Shown: piece by piece, positions 24,401 to 38,215 of the stretch
How the letters are laid out: each line of letters opens with the position of its first letter
Numbering within the stretch: the first letter of the stretch is position 1
Source of the DNA: Apostichopus japonicus
Taxonomy: Eukaryota > Echinodermata > Holothuroidea > Aspidochirotida > Stichopodidae
Reading direction: 5' to 3'
NCBI RefSeq assembly: GCF_037975245.1
Contig: NC_092568.1
Coordinates: forward strand, 28,144,501-28,208,500
Length of the DNA stretch: 64,000 bases
The notes under the pieces: generated by a model
The model's database searches: none
What the model saw: only the letters and a program-made list of their open reading frames with translations
What the model was told of the DNA's origin: nothing
Program-made: the position numbers and the translations under genes

Positions 24401-27400
24401 ATACAGTGGCGCGATGGCTTGGCGCACTGTGCGAGCTGATGATCGAGACTCTCTTTTGCATCCGTGGTTCGAGCCCCGGGTGATGACGTCTTTTGCCGAT
24501 CTTTTACAGCAAGTGCCTACACGGGGAGCGGTAAGTATTAGTTAATCCAGCTAATATCTCAGTCCATACAGTGGCGCGATGGCTTGGCGCACTGTGCGAG
24601 CTCATGATCGAGACTCTCTTTTGCATCCGTGGTTCGAACCCCGGGTGATGACGTCTTTTGCCGATCTTTTACAGCAAGTGCCTACACGGGGAGCTGTAAG
24701 TATTAGTTAATCCAGCTAATATCTCAGTCCATACAGTGGCGCGATGGCTTGGCGCACTGTGCGAGCTGATGATCGAGACTCTCTTTTGCATCCGTGGTTC
24801 GAACCCCGGGTGATGACGTCTTTTGCCGATCTTTTACAGCAAGTGCCTACACGGAGAGCTGTAAGTATTAGTTAATCCAGCTAATATCTCAGTCCATACA
24901 GTGGCGCGATGGCTTGGCGCACTGTTCGAGCTGATGATCGAGACTCTCTTTTGCATCCGTGGTTCGAACCCCGGGTGATGACGTCTTTTGCCGATCTTTT
25001 ACAGCAAGTGCCTACACGGGGAGCTGTAAGTATTAGTTAATCCACCTAATATCTCAGTCCATACAGTGGCGCGATGGCTTGGCGCACTGTGCGAGCTGAT
25101 GATCGAGACTCTCTTTTGCATCCGTGGTTCGAACCCCGGGTGATGACGTCTTTTGCCGATCTTTTACAGCAAGTGCCTACACGGGGAGCTGTAAGTATTA
25201 GTTAATCCACCTAATATCTCAGTCCATGCAGTGGCGCGATGGCTTGGCGCACTGTGCGAGCTGATGATCGAGACTCTCTTTTGCATCCGTGGTTCGAGCC
25301 TCGGGTGATGACGTCTTTTGCCGATCTTTTTCAGCAAGTGCCTACACGGGGAGCTGTAAGTATTAGTTAATCCACCTAATATCTCAGTCCATACAGTGGC
25401 GCGATGGCTTGGCGCACTGTGCGAGCTGATGATCGAGACTCTCTTTTGCATCCGTGGTTCGAACCCCGGGTGATGACGTCTTTTGCCGATCTTTTACAGC
25501 AAGTGCCTACACGGGGAGCTGTAAGTATTAGTTAATCCACCTAATATCTCAGTCCATGCAGTGGCGCGATGGCTTGGCGCACTGTGCGAGCTGATGATCG
25601 AGACTCTCTTTTGCATCCGTTGTTCGAGCCTCGGGTGATGACGTCTTTTGCCGATCTTTTACAGCAAGTGCCTACACGGGGAGCTGTAAGTATTAGTTAA
25701 TCCACCTAATATCTCAGTCCATACAGTGGCGCGATGGCTTGGCGCACTGTGCGAGCTGATGATCGAGACTCTCTTTTGCATCCGTGGTTCGAACCCCGGG
25801 TGATGACGTCTTTTGCCGATCTTTTACAGCAAGTGCCTACACGGGGAGCTGTAAGTATTAGTTAATCCACCTAATATCTCAGTCCATACAGTGGCGCGAT
25901 GGCTTGGCGCACTGTGCGAGCTGATGATCGAGACTCTCTTTTGCATCCGTGGTTCGAGCCCCGGGTGATGACGTCTTTTGCCGATCTTTTACAGCAAGTG
26001 CCTACACGGGGAGCTGTAAGTATTAGTTAATCCACCTAATATCTCAGTCCATGCAGTGGCGCGATGGCTTGGCGCACTGTGCGAGCTGATGATCGAGACT
26101 CTCTTTTGCATCCGTGGTTCGAGCCTCGGGTGATGACGTCTTTTGCCGATCTTTTACAGCAAGTGCCTACACGGGGAGCTGTAAGTATTAGTTAATCCAC
26201 CTAATATCTCAGTCCATACAGTGGCGCGATGGCTTGGCGCACTGTGCGAGCTGATGATCGAGACTCTCTTTTGCATCCGTGGTTCGAGCCCCGGGTGATG
26301 ACGTCTTTTGCCGATCTTTTACAGCAAGTGCCTACACGGGGAGCTGTAAGTATTAGTTAATCCACCTAATATCTCAGTCCATACAGTGGCGCGATGGCTT
26401 GGCGCACTGTGCGAGCTGATGATCGAGACTCTCTTTTGCATCCGTGGTTCGAACCCCGGGTGATGACGTCTTTTGCCGATCTTTTACAGCAAGTGCCTAC
26501 ACGGGGAGCTGTAAGTATTAGTTAATCCACCTAATATCTCAGTCCATACAGTGGCGCGATGGCTTGGCGCACTGTGCGAGCTGATGATCGAGACTCTTTT
26601 TTTTGCATCCGTGGTTCGAACCCCGGGTGATGACGTCTTTTGCCGATCTTTTACAGCAAGTGCCTACACGGGGAGCTGTAAGTATTAGTTAATCCACCTA
26701 ATATCTCAGTCCATGCAGTGGCGCGATGGCTTGACGCACTGTGCGAGCTGATGATCGAGACTCTCTTTTGCATCCGTGGTTCGAGCCTCGGGTGATGACG
26801 TCTTTTGCCGATCTTTTACAGCAAGTGCCTACACGGGGAGCTGTAAGTATTAGTTAATCCACCTAATATCTCAGTCCATACAGTGGCGCGATGGCTTGGC
26901 GCACTGTGCGAGCTGATGATCGAGACTCTCTTTTGCATCCGTGGTTCGAACCCCGGGTGATGACGTCTTTTGCCGATCTTTTACAGCAAGTGCCTACACG
27001 GGGAGCTGTAAGTATTAGTTAATCCACCTAATATCTCAGTCCATGCAGTGGCGCGATGGCTTGGCGCACTGTGCGAGCTGATGATCGAGACTCTCTTTTG
27101 CATCCGTGGTTCGAACCCCGGGTGATGACGTCTTTTGCCGATCTTTTACAGCAAGTGCCTACACGGGGAGCTGTAAGTATTAGTTAATCCACCTAATATC
27201 TCAGTCCATACAGTGGCGCGATGGCTTGGCGCACTGTGCGAGCTGATGATCGAGACTCTCTTTTGCATCCGTGGTTCGAACCCCGGGTGATGACGTCTTT
27301 TGCCGATCTTTTACAGCAAGTGCCTACACGGGGAGCTGTAAGTATTAGTTAATCCACCTAATATCTCAGTCCATACAGTGGCGCGATGGCTTGGCGCACT

Positions 27401-30295
27401 GTGCGAGCTGATGATCGAGACTCTCTTTTGCATCCGTGGTTCGAACCCCGGGTGATGACGTCTTTTGCCGATCTTTTACAGCAAGTGCCTACACGGGGAG
27501 CTGTAAGTATTAGTTAATCCAGCTAATATCTCAGTCCATACAGTGGCGCGATGGCTTGGCGCACTGTGCGAGCTGATGATCGAGACTCTCTTTTGCATCC
27601 GTGGTTCGAACCCCGGGTGATGACGTCTTTTGCCGATCTTTTACAGCAAGTGCCTACACGGGGAGCTGTAAGTATTAGTTAATCCACCTAATATCTCAGT
27701 CCATGCAGTGGCGCGATGGCTTGGCGCACTGTGCGAGCTGATGATCGAGACTCTCTTTTGCATCCGTGGTTCGAGCCTCGGGTGATGACGTCTTTTGCCG
27801 ATCTTTTACAGCAAGTGCCTACACGGGGAGCTGTAAGTATTAGTTAATCCACCTAATATCTCAGTCCATACAGTGGCGCGATGGCTTGGCGCACTGTGCG
27901 AGCTGATGATCGAGACTCTCTTTTGCATCCGTGGTTCGAACCCCGGGTGATGACGTCTTTTGCCGATCTTTTACAGCAAGTGCCTACACGGGGAGCTGTA
28001 AGTATTAGTTAATCCACCTAATATCTCAGTCCATGCAGTGGCGCGATGGCTTGGCGCACTGTGCGAGCTGATGATCGAGACTCTCTTTTGCATCCGTGGT
28101 TCGAGCCTCGGGTGATGACGTCTTTTTCCGATCTTTTACAGCAAGTGCCTACACGGGGAGCTGTAAGTATTAGTTAATCCACCTAATATCTCAGTCCATG
28201 CAGTGGCGCGATGGCTTGGCGCACTGTGCGAGCTGATGATCGAGACTCTCTTTTGCATCCGTGGTTCGAGCCCCGGGTGATGACGTCTTTTGCCGATCTT
28301 TTACAGCAAGTGCCTACACGGGGAGCTGTAAGTATTAGTTAATCCACCTAATATCTCAGTCCATACAGTGGCGCGATGGCTTGGCGCACTGTGCGAGCTG
28401 ATGATCGAGACTCTCTTTTGCATCCGTGGTTCGAGCCCCGGGTGATGACGTCTTTTGCCGATCTTTTACAGCAAGTGCCTACACGGGGAGCTGTAAGTAT
28501 TAGTTAATCCACCTAATATCTCAGTCCATACAGTGGCGCGATGGCTTGGCGCACTGTGCGAGCTGATGATCGAGACTCTCTTTTGCATCCGTGGTTCGAG
28601 CCCCGGGTGATGACGTCTTTTGCCGATCTTTTACAGCAAGTGCCTACACGGGGAGCTGTAAGTATTAGTTAATCCACCTAATATCTCAGTCCATACAGTG
28701 GCGCGATGGCTTGGCGCACTGTGCGAGCTGATGATCGAGACTCTCTTTTGCATCCGTGGTTCGAGCCCCGGGTGATGACGTCTTTTGCCGATCTTTTACA
28801 GCAAGTGCCTACACGGGGAGCTGTAAGTATTAGTTAATCCACCTAATATCTCAGTCCATACAGTGGCGCGATGGCTTGGCGCACTGTGCGAGCTGATGAT
28901 CGAGACTCTCTTTTGCATCCGTGGTTCGAGCCCCGGGTGATGACGTCTTTTGCCGATCTTTTACAGCAAGTGCCTACACGGGGAGCTGTAAGTATTAGTT
29001 AATCCACCTAATATCTCAGTCCATACAGTGGCGCGATGGCTTGGCGCACTGTGCGAGCTGATGATCGAGACTCTCTTTTGCATCCGTGGTTCGAACCCCG
29101 GGTGATGACGTCTTTTGCCGATCTTTTACAGCAAGTGCCTACACGGGGAGCTGTAAGTATTAGTTAATCCAGCTAATATCTCAGTCCATACAGTGGCGCG
29201 ATGGCTTGGCGCACTGTGCGAGCTGATGATCGAGACTCTCTTTTGCATCCGTGGTTCGAACCCCGGGTGATGACGTCTTTTGCCGATCTTTTACAGCAAG
29301 TGCCTACACGGGGAGCTGTAAGTATTAGTTAATCCACCTAATATCTCAGTCCATGCAGTGGCGCGATGGCTTGGCGCACTGTGCGAGCTGATGATCGAGA
29401 CTCTCTTTTGCATCCGTGGTTCGAGCCCCGGGTGATGACGTCTTTTGCCGATCTTTTACAGCAAGTGCCTACACGGGGAGCTGTAAGTATTAGTTAATCC
29501 ACCTAATATCTCAGTCCATGCAGTGGCGCGAGGCTTGGCGCACTGTGCGAGCTGATGATCGAGACTCTCTTTTGCATCCGTGGTTCGAGCCCCGGGTGAT
29601 GACGTCTTTTGCCGATCTTTTACAGCAAGTGCCTACACGGGGAGCTGTAAGTATTAGTTAATCCACCTAATATCTCAGTCCATACAGTGGCGCGATGGCT
29701 TGGCGCACTGTGCGAGCTGATGATCGAGACTCTCTTTTGCATCCGTGGTTCGAGCCCCGGGTGATGACGTCTTTTGCCGATCTTTTACAGCAAGTGCCTA
29801 CACGGGGAGCTGTAAGTATTAGTTAATCCACCTAATATCTCAGTCCATACAGTGGCGCGATGGCTTGGCGCACTGTGCGAGCTGATGATCGAGACTCTCT
29901 TTTGCATCCGTGGTTCGAGCCCCGGGTGATGACGTCTTTTGCCGATCTTTTACAGCAAGTGCCTACACGGGGAGCTGTAAGTATTAGTTAATCCAGCTAA
30001 TATCTCAGTCCATACAGTGGCGCGATGGCTTGGCGCACTGTGCGAGCTGATGATCGAGACTCTCTTTTGCATCCGTGGTTCGAACCCCGGGTGATGACGT
30101 CTTTTGCCGATCTTTTACAGCAAGTGCCTACACGGGGAGCTGTAAGTATTAGTTAATCCAGCTAATATCTCAGTCCATACAGTGGCGCGATGGCTTGGCG
30201 CACTGTGCGAGCTGATGATCGAGACTCTCTTTTGCATCCGTGGTTCGAGCCCCGGGTGATGACGTCTTTTGCCGATCTTTTACAGCAAGTGCCTA

Positions 30296-33200
30296 CACGT
30301 TGAGCTGTAAGTATTAGTTAATCCACCTAATATCTCAGTCCATACAGTGGCGCGATGGCTTGGCGCACTGTGCGAGCTGATGATCGAGACTCTCTTTTGC
30401 ATCCGTGGTTCGAGCCTCGGGTGATGACGTCTTTTGCCGATCTTTTACAGCAAGTGCCTACACGTTGAGCTGTAAGTTATAGTTAATCCACCTAATATCT
30501 CAGTCCATACAGTGGCGCGATGGCTTGGCGCACTGTGCGAGCTGATGATCGAGACTCTCTTTTGCATCCGTGGTTCGAGCCCCGGGTGATGACGTCTTTT
30601 GCCGATCTTTTACAGCAAGTGCCTACACGGGGAGCTGTAAGTATTAGTTAATCCACCTAATATCTCAGTCCATACAGTGGCGCGATGGCTTGGCGCACTG
30701 TGCGAGCTGATGATCGAGACTCTCTTTTGCATCCGTGGTTCGAGCCCCGGGTGATGACGTCTTTTGCCGATCTTTTACAGCAAGTGCCTACACGGGGAGC
30801 TGTAAGTATTAGTTAATCCACCTAATATCTCAGTCCATGCAGTGGCGCGATGGCTTGGCGCACTGTGCGAGCTGATGATCGAGACTCTCTTTTGCATCCG
30901 TGGTTCGAGCCCCGGGTGATGACGTCTTTTGCCGATCTTTTACAGCAAGTGCCTACACGGGGAGCTGTAAGTATTAGTTAATCCAGCTAATATCTCAGTC
31001 CATACAGTGGCGCGATGGCTTGGCGCACTGTGCGAGCTGATGATCGAGACTCTCTTTTGCATCCGTGGTTCGAACCCCGGGTTATGACGTCTTTTGCCGA
31101 TCTTTTACAGCAAGTGCCTACACGGGGAGCTGTAAGTATTAGTTAATCCAGCTAATATCTCAGTCCATACAGTGGCGCGATGGCTTGGCGCACTGTGCGA
31201 GCTGATGATCGAGACTCTCTTTTGCATCCGTGGTTCGAACCCCGGGTGATGACGTCTTTTGCCGATCTTTTACAGCAAGTGCCTACACGGGGAGCTGTAA
31301 GTATTAGTTAATCCAGCTAATATCTCAGTCCATACAGTGGCGCGATGGCTTGGCGCACTGTGCGAGCTGATGATCGAGACTCTCTTTTGCATCCGTGGTT
31401 CGAGCCCCGGGTGATGACGTCTTTTGCCGATCTTTTACAGCAAGTGCCTACACGGGGAGCTGTAAGTATTAGTTAATCCAGCTAATATCTCAGTCCATAC
31501 AGTGGCGCGATGGCTTGGCGCACTGTGCGAGCTGATGATCGAGACTCTCTTTTGCATCCGTGGTTCGAACCCCGGGTGATGACGTCTTTTGCCGATCTTT
31601 TACAGCAAGTGCCTACACGGGGAGCTGTAAGTATTAGTTAATCCAGCTAATATCTCAGTCCATACAGTGGCGCGATGGCTTGGCGCACTGTGCGAGCTGA
31701 TGATCGAGACTCTCTTTTGCATCCGTGGTTCGAACCCCGGGTGATGACGTCTTTTGCCGATCTTTTACAGCAAGTGCCTACACGGGGAGCTGTAAGTATT
31801 AGTTAATCCACCTAATATCTCAGTCCATACAGTGGCGCGATGGCTTGGCGCACTGTGCGAGCTGATGATCGAGACTCTCTTTTGCATCCGTGGTTCGAGC
31901 CCCGGGTGATGACGTCTTTTGCCGATCTTTTACAGCAAGTGCCTACACGGGGAGCTGTAAGTATTAGTTAATCCAGCTAATATCTCAGTCCATACAGTGG
32001 CGCGATGGCTTGGCGCACTGTGCGAGCTGATGATCGAGACTCTCTTTTGCATCCGTGGTTCGAGCCCCGGGTGATGACGTCTTTTGCCGATCTTTTACAG
32101 CAAGTGCCTACACGGGGAGCTGTAAGTATTAGTTAATCCAGCTAATATCTCAGTCCATACAGTGGCGCGATGGCTTGGCGCACTGTGCGAGCTGATGATC
32201 GAGACTCTCTTTTGCATCCGTGGTTCGAGCCCCGGGTGATGACGTCTTTTGCCGATCTTTTACAGCAAGTGCCTACACGGGGAGCTGTAAGTATTAGTTA
32301 ATCCAGCTAATATCTCAGTCCATACAGTGGCGCGATGGCTTGGCGCACTGTGCGAGCTGATGATCGAGACTCTCTTTTGCATCCGTGGTTCGAGCCCCGG
32401 GTGATGACGTCTTTTGCCGATCTTTTACAGCAAGTGCCTACACGGGGAGCTGTAAGTATTAGTTAATCCACCTAATATCTCAGTCCATGCAGTGGCGCGA
32501 TGGCTTGGCGCACTGTGCGAGCTGATGATCGAGACTCTCTTTTGCATCCGTGGTTCGAGCCCCGGGTGATGACGTCTTTTGCCGATCTTTTACAGCAAGT
32601 GCCTACACGGGGAGCTGTAAGTATTAGTTAATCCACCTAATATCTCAGTCCATACAGTGGCGCGATGGCTTGGCGCACTGTGCGAACTGATGATCGAGAC
32701 TCTCTTTTGCATCCGTGGTTCGAACCCCGGGTGATGACGTCTTTTGCCGATCTTTTACAGCAAGTGCCTACACGGGGAGCTGTAAGTATTAGTTAATCCA
32801 GCTAATATCTCAGTCCATACAGTGGCGCGATGGCTTGGCGCACTGTGCGAGCTGATGATCGAGACTCTCTTTTGCATCCGTGGTTCGAACCCCGGGTGAT
32901 GACGTCTTTTGCCGATCTTTTACAGCAAGTGCCTACACGGGGAGCTGTAAGTATTAGTTAATCCACCTAATATCTCAGTCCATACAGTGGCGCGATGGCT
33001 TGGCGCACTGTGCGAGCTGATGATCGAGACTCTCTTTTGCATCCGTGGTTCGAACCCCGGGTGATGACGTCTTTTGCCGATCTTTTACAGCAAGTGCCTA
33101 CACGGGGAGCTGTAAGTATTAGTTAATCCACCTAATATCTCAGTCCATACAGTGGCGCGATGGCTTGGCGCACTGTGCGAGCTGATGATCGAGACTCTCT

Positions 33201-36200
33201 TTTGCATCCGTGGTTCGAGCCCCGGGTGATGACGTCTTTTGCCGATCTTTTACAGCAAGTGCCTACACGGGGAGCTGTAAGTATTAGTTAATCCACCTAA
33301 TATCTCAGTCCATGCAGTGGCGCGATGGCTTGGCGCACTGTGCGAGCTGATGATCGAGACTCTCTTTTGCATCCGTGGTTCGAGCCCCGGGTGATGACGT
33401 CTTTTGCCGATCTTTTACAGCAAGTGCCTACACGGGGAGCTGTAAGTATTAGTTAATCCACCTAATATCTCAGTCCATGCAGTGGCGCGATGGCTTGGCG
33501 CACTGTGCGAGCTGATGATCGAGACTCTCTTTTGCATCCGTGGTTCGAGCCCCGGGTGATGACGTCTTTTGCCGATCTTTTACAGCAAGTGCCTACACGG
33601 GGAGCTGTAAGTATTAGTTAATCCACCTAATATCTCAGTCCATGCAGTGGCGCGATGGCTTGGCGCACTGTGCGAGCTGAGGATCGAGACTCTCTTTTGC
33701 ATCCGTGGTTCGAGCCCCGGGTGATGACGTCTTTTGCCGATCTTTTACAGCAAGTGCCTACACGGGGAGCTGTAAGTATTAGTTAATCCACCTAATATCT
33801 CAGTCCATGCAGTGGCGCGATGGCTTGGCGCACTGTGCGAGCTGATGATCGAGACTCTCTTTTGCATCCGTGGTTCGAGCCCCGGGTGATGACGTCTTTT
33901 GCCGATCTTTTACAGCAAGTGCCTACACGGGGAGCTGTAAGTATTAGTTAATCCACCTAATATCTCAGTCCATACAGTGGCGCGATGGCTTGGCGCACTG
34001 TGCGAGCTGATGATCGAGACTCTCTTTTGCATCCGTGGTTCGAGCCCCGGGTGATGACGTCTTTTGCCGATCTTTTACAGCAAGTGCCTACACGGGGAGC
34101 TGTAAGTATTAGTTAATCCACCTAATATCTCAGTCCATACAGTGGCGCGATGGCTTGGCGCACTGTGCGAGCTGATGATCGAGACTCTCTTTTGCATCCG
34201 TGGTTCGAACCCCGGGTGATGACGTCTTTTGCCGATCTTTTACAGCAAGTGCCTACACGGGGAGCTGTAAGTATTAGTTAATCCACCTAATATCTCAGTC
34301 CATACAGTGGCGCGATGGCTTGGCGCACTGTGCGAGCTGATGATCGAGACTCTCTTTTGCATCCGTGGTTCGAGCCCCGGGTGATGACGTCTTTTGCCGA
34401 TCTTTTACAGCAAGTGCCTACACGTTGAGCTGTAAGTATGAGTTAATCCACCTAATATCTCAGTCCATACAGTGGCGCGATGGCTTGGCGCACTGTGCGA
34501 GCTGATGATCGAGACTCTCTTTTGCATCCGTGGTTCGAGCCCCGGGTGATGACGTCTTTTGCCGATCTTTTACAGCAAGTGCCTACACGTTGAGCTGTAA
34601 GTATTAGTTAATCAACCTAATATCTCAGTCCATACAGTGGCGCGATGGCTTGGCGCACTGTGCGAGCTGATGATCGAGACTCTCTTTTGCATCCGTGGTT
34701 CGAGCCCCGGGTGATGACGTCTTTTGCCGATCTTTTACAGCAAGTGCCTACACGGGGAGCTGTAAGTATTAGTTAATCCACCTAATATCTCAGTCCATAC
34801 AGTGGCGCGATGGCTTGGCGCACTGTGCGAGCTGATGATCGAGACTCTCTTTTGCATCCGTGGTTCGAGCCCCGGGTGATGACGTCTTTTGCCGATCTTT
34901 TACAGCAAGTGCCTACACGGGGAGCTGTAAGTATGAGTTAATCCACCTAATATCTCAGTCCATACAGTGGCGCGATGGCTTGGCGCACTGTGCGAGCTGA
35001 TGATCGAGACTCTCTTTTGCATCCGTGGTTCGAACCCCGGGTGATGACGTCTTTTGCCGATCTTTTACAGCAAGTGCCTACACGGGGAGCTGTAAGTATG
35101 AGTTAATCCACCTAATATCTCAGTCCATACAGTGGCGCGATGGCTTGGCGCACTGTGCGAGCTGATGATCGAGACTCTCTTTTGCATCCGTGGTTCGAGC
35201 CCCGGGTGATGACGTCTTTTGCCGATCTTTTACAGCAAGTGCCTACACGGGGAGCTGTAAATGTGAGTTAATCCACCTAATATCTCAGTCCATACAGTGG
35301 CGCGATGGCTTGGCGCACTGTGCGAGCTGATGATCGAGACTCTCTTTTGCATCCGTGGTTCGAACCCCGGGTGATGACGTCTTTTGCCGATCTTTTACAG
35401 CAAGTGCCTACACGGGGAGCTGTAAGTATTAGTTAATCCAGCTAATATCTCAGTCCATACAGTGGCGCGATGGCTTGGCGCACTGTGCGAGCTGATGATC
35501 GAGACTCTCTTTTGCATCCGTGGTTCGAACCCCGGGTGATGACGTCTTTTGCCGATCTTTTACAGCAAGTGCCTACACGGGGAGCTGTAAGTATTAGTTA
35601 ATCCAGCTAATATCTCAGTCCATACAGTGGCGCGATGGCTTGGCGCACTGTGCGAGCTGATGATCGAGACTCTCTTTTGCATCCGTGGTTCGAGCCCCGG
35701 GTGATGACGTCTTTTGCCGATCTTTTACAGCAAGTGCCTACACGGGGAGCTGTAAGTATTAGTTAATCCAGCTAATATCTCAGTCCATACAGTGGCGCGA
35801 TGGCTTGGCGCACTGTGCGAGCTGATGATCGAGACTCTCTTTTGCATCCGTGGTTCGAGCCCCGGGTGATGACGTCTTTTGCCGATCTTTTACAGCAAGT
35901 GCCTACACGGGGAGCTGTAAGTATTAGTTAATCCAGCTAATATCTCAGTCCATACAGTGGCGCGATGGCTTGGCGCACTGTGCGAGCTGATGATCGAGAC
36001 TCTCTTTTGCATCCGTGGTTCGAGCCCCGGGTGATGACGTCTTTTGCCGATCTTTTACAGCAAGTGCCTACACGGGGAGCTGTAAGTATTAGTTAATCCA
36101 GCTAATATCTCAGTCCATACAGTGGCGCGATGGCTTGGCGCACTGTGCGAGCTGATGATCGAGACTCTCTTTTGCATCCGTGGTTCGAGCCCCGGGTGAT

Positions 36201-38215
36201 GACGTCTTTTGCCGATCTTTTACAGCAAGTGCCTACACGGGGAGCTGTAAGTATTAGTTAATCCACCTAATATCTCAGTCCATGCAGTGGCGCGATGGCT
36301 TGGCGCACTGTGCGAGCTGATGATCGAGACTCTCTTTTGCATCCGTGGTTCGAGCCCCGGGTGATGACGTCTTTTGCCGATCTTTTACAGCAAGTGCCTA
36401 CACGGGGAGCTGTAAGTATTAGTTAATCCACCTAATATCTCAGTCCATACAGTGGCGCGATGGCTTGGCGCACTGTGCGAACTGATGATCGAGACTCTCT
36501 TTTGCATCCGTGGTTCGAACCCCGGATGATGACGTCTTTTGCCGATCTTTTACAGCAAGTGCCTACACGGGGAGCTGTAAGTATTAGTTAATCCAGCTAA
36601 TATCTCAGTCCATACAGTGGCGCGATGGCTTGGCGCACTGTGCGAGCTGATGATCGAGACTCTCTTTTGCATCCGTGGTTCGAACCCCGGGTGATGACGT
36701 CTTTTGCCGATCTTTTACAGCAAGTGCCTACACGGGGAGCTGTAAGTATTAGTTAATCCACCTAATATCTCAGTCCATACAGTGGCGCGATGGCTTGGCG
36801 CACTGTGCGAGCTGATGATCGAGACTCTCTTTTGCATCCGTGGTTCGAACCCCGGGTGATGACGTCTTTTGCCGATCTTTTACAGCAAGTGCCTACACGG
36901 GGAGCTGTAAGTATTAGTTAATCCACCTAATATCTCAGTCCATACAGTGGCGCGATGGCTTGGCGCACTGTGCGAGCTGATGATCGAGACTCTCTTTTGC
37001 ATCCGTGGTTCGAGCCCCGGGTGATGACGTCTTTTGCCGATCTTTTACAGCAAGTGCCTACACGGGGAGCTGTAAGTATTAGTTAATCCACCTAATATCT
37101 CAGTCCATGCAGTGGCGCGATGGCTTGGCGCACTGTGCGAGCTGATGATCGAGACTCTCTTTTGCATCCGTGGTTCGAGCCCCGGGTGATGACGTCTTTT
37201 GCCGATCTTTTACAGCAAGTGCCTACACGGGGAGCTGTAAGTATTAGTTAATCCACCTAATATCTCAGTCCATGCAGTGGCGCGATGGCTTGGCGCACTG
37301 TGCGAGCTGATGATCGAGACTCTCTTTTGCATCCGTGGTTCGAGCCCCGGGTGATGACGTCTTTTGCCGATCTTTTACAGCAAGTGCCTACACGGGGAGC
37401 TGTAAGTATTAGTTAATCCACCTAATATCTCAGTCCATGCAGTGGCGCGATGGCTTGGCGCACTGTGCGAGCTGATGATCGAGACTCTCTTTTGCATCCG
37501 TGGTTCGAGCCCCGGGTGATGACGTCTTTTGCCGATCTTTTACAGCAAGTGCCTACACGGGGAGCTGTAAGTATTAGTTAATCCACCTAATATCTCAGTC
37601 CATGCAGTGGCGCGATGGCTTGGCGCACTGTGCGAGCTGATGATCGAGACTCTCTTTTGCATCCGTGGTTCGAGCCCCGGGTGATGACGTCTTTTGCCGA
37701 TCTTTTACAGCAAGTGCCTACACGGGGAGCTGTAAGTATTAGTTAATCCACCTAATATCTCAGTCCATACAGTGGCGCGATGGCTTGGCGCACTGTGCGA
37801 GCTGATGATCGAGACTCTCTTTTGCATCCGTGGTTCGAGCCCCGGGTGATGACGTCTTTTGCCGATCTTTTACAGCAAGTGCCTACACGGGGAGCTGTAA
37901 GTATTAGTTAATCCACCTAATATCTCAGTCCATACAGTGGCGCGATGGCTTGGCGCACTGTGCGAGCTGATGATCGAGACTCTCTTTTGCATCCGTGGTT
38001 CGAACCCCGGGTGATGACGTCTTTTGCCGATCTTTTACAGCAAGTGCCTACACGGGGAGCTGTAAGTATTAGTTAATCCACCTAATATCTCAGTCCATAC
38101 AGTGGCGCGATGGCTTGGCGCACTGTGCGAGCTGATGATCGAGACTCTCTTTTGCATCCGTGGTTCGAGCTACGGGTGATGACGTCTTTTGCCGATCTTT
38201 TACAGCAAGTGCCTA
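30296..38215 (+). repeat. Older 25-/23-mer higher-order repeats
   Basis: The pair of CACGTTGAGC monomers occurs at 30,296/30,461, 34,421/34,586 and 38,216/38,381. The intervals are 4,125 bp (25 monomers) and 3,795 bp (23 monomers). A second marker, TGCGAACTGATG, at about 32,683 and 36,478 is also 3,795 bp apart, and TGTAAATGTG at 35,256 and 39,051 repeats the same interval. The start of each unit (two CACGTTGAGC monomers, then GTATG monomers, then AAATGTG) is shared with the 19-mers downstream; the rest of the unit differs. Confidence 0.85.
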
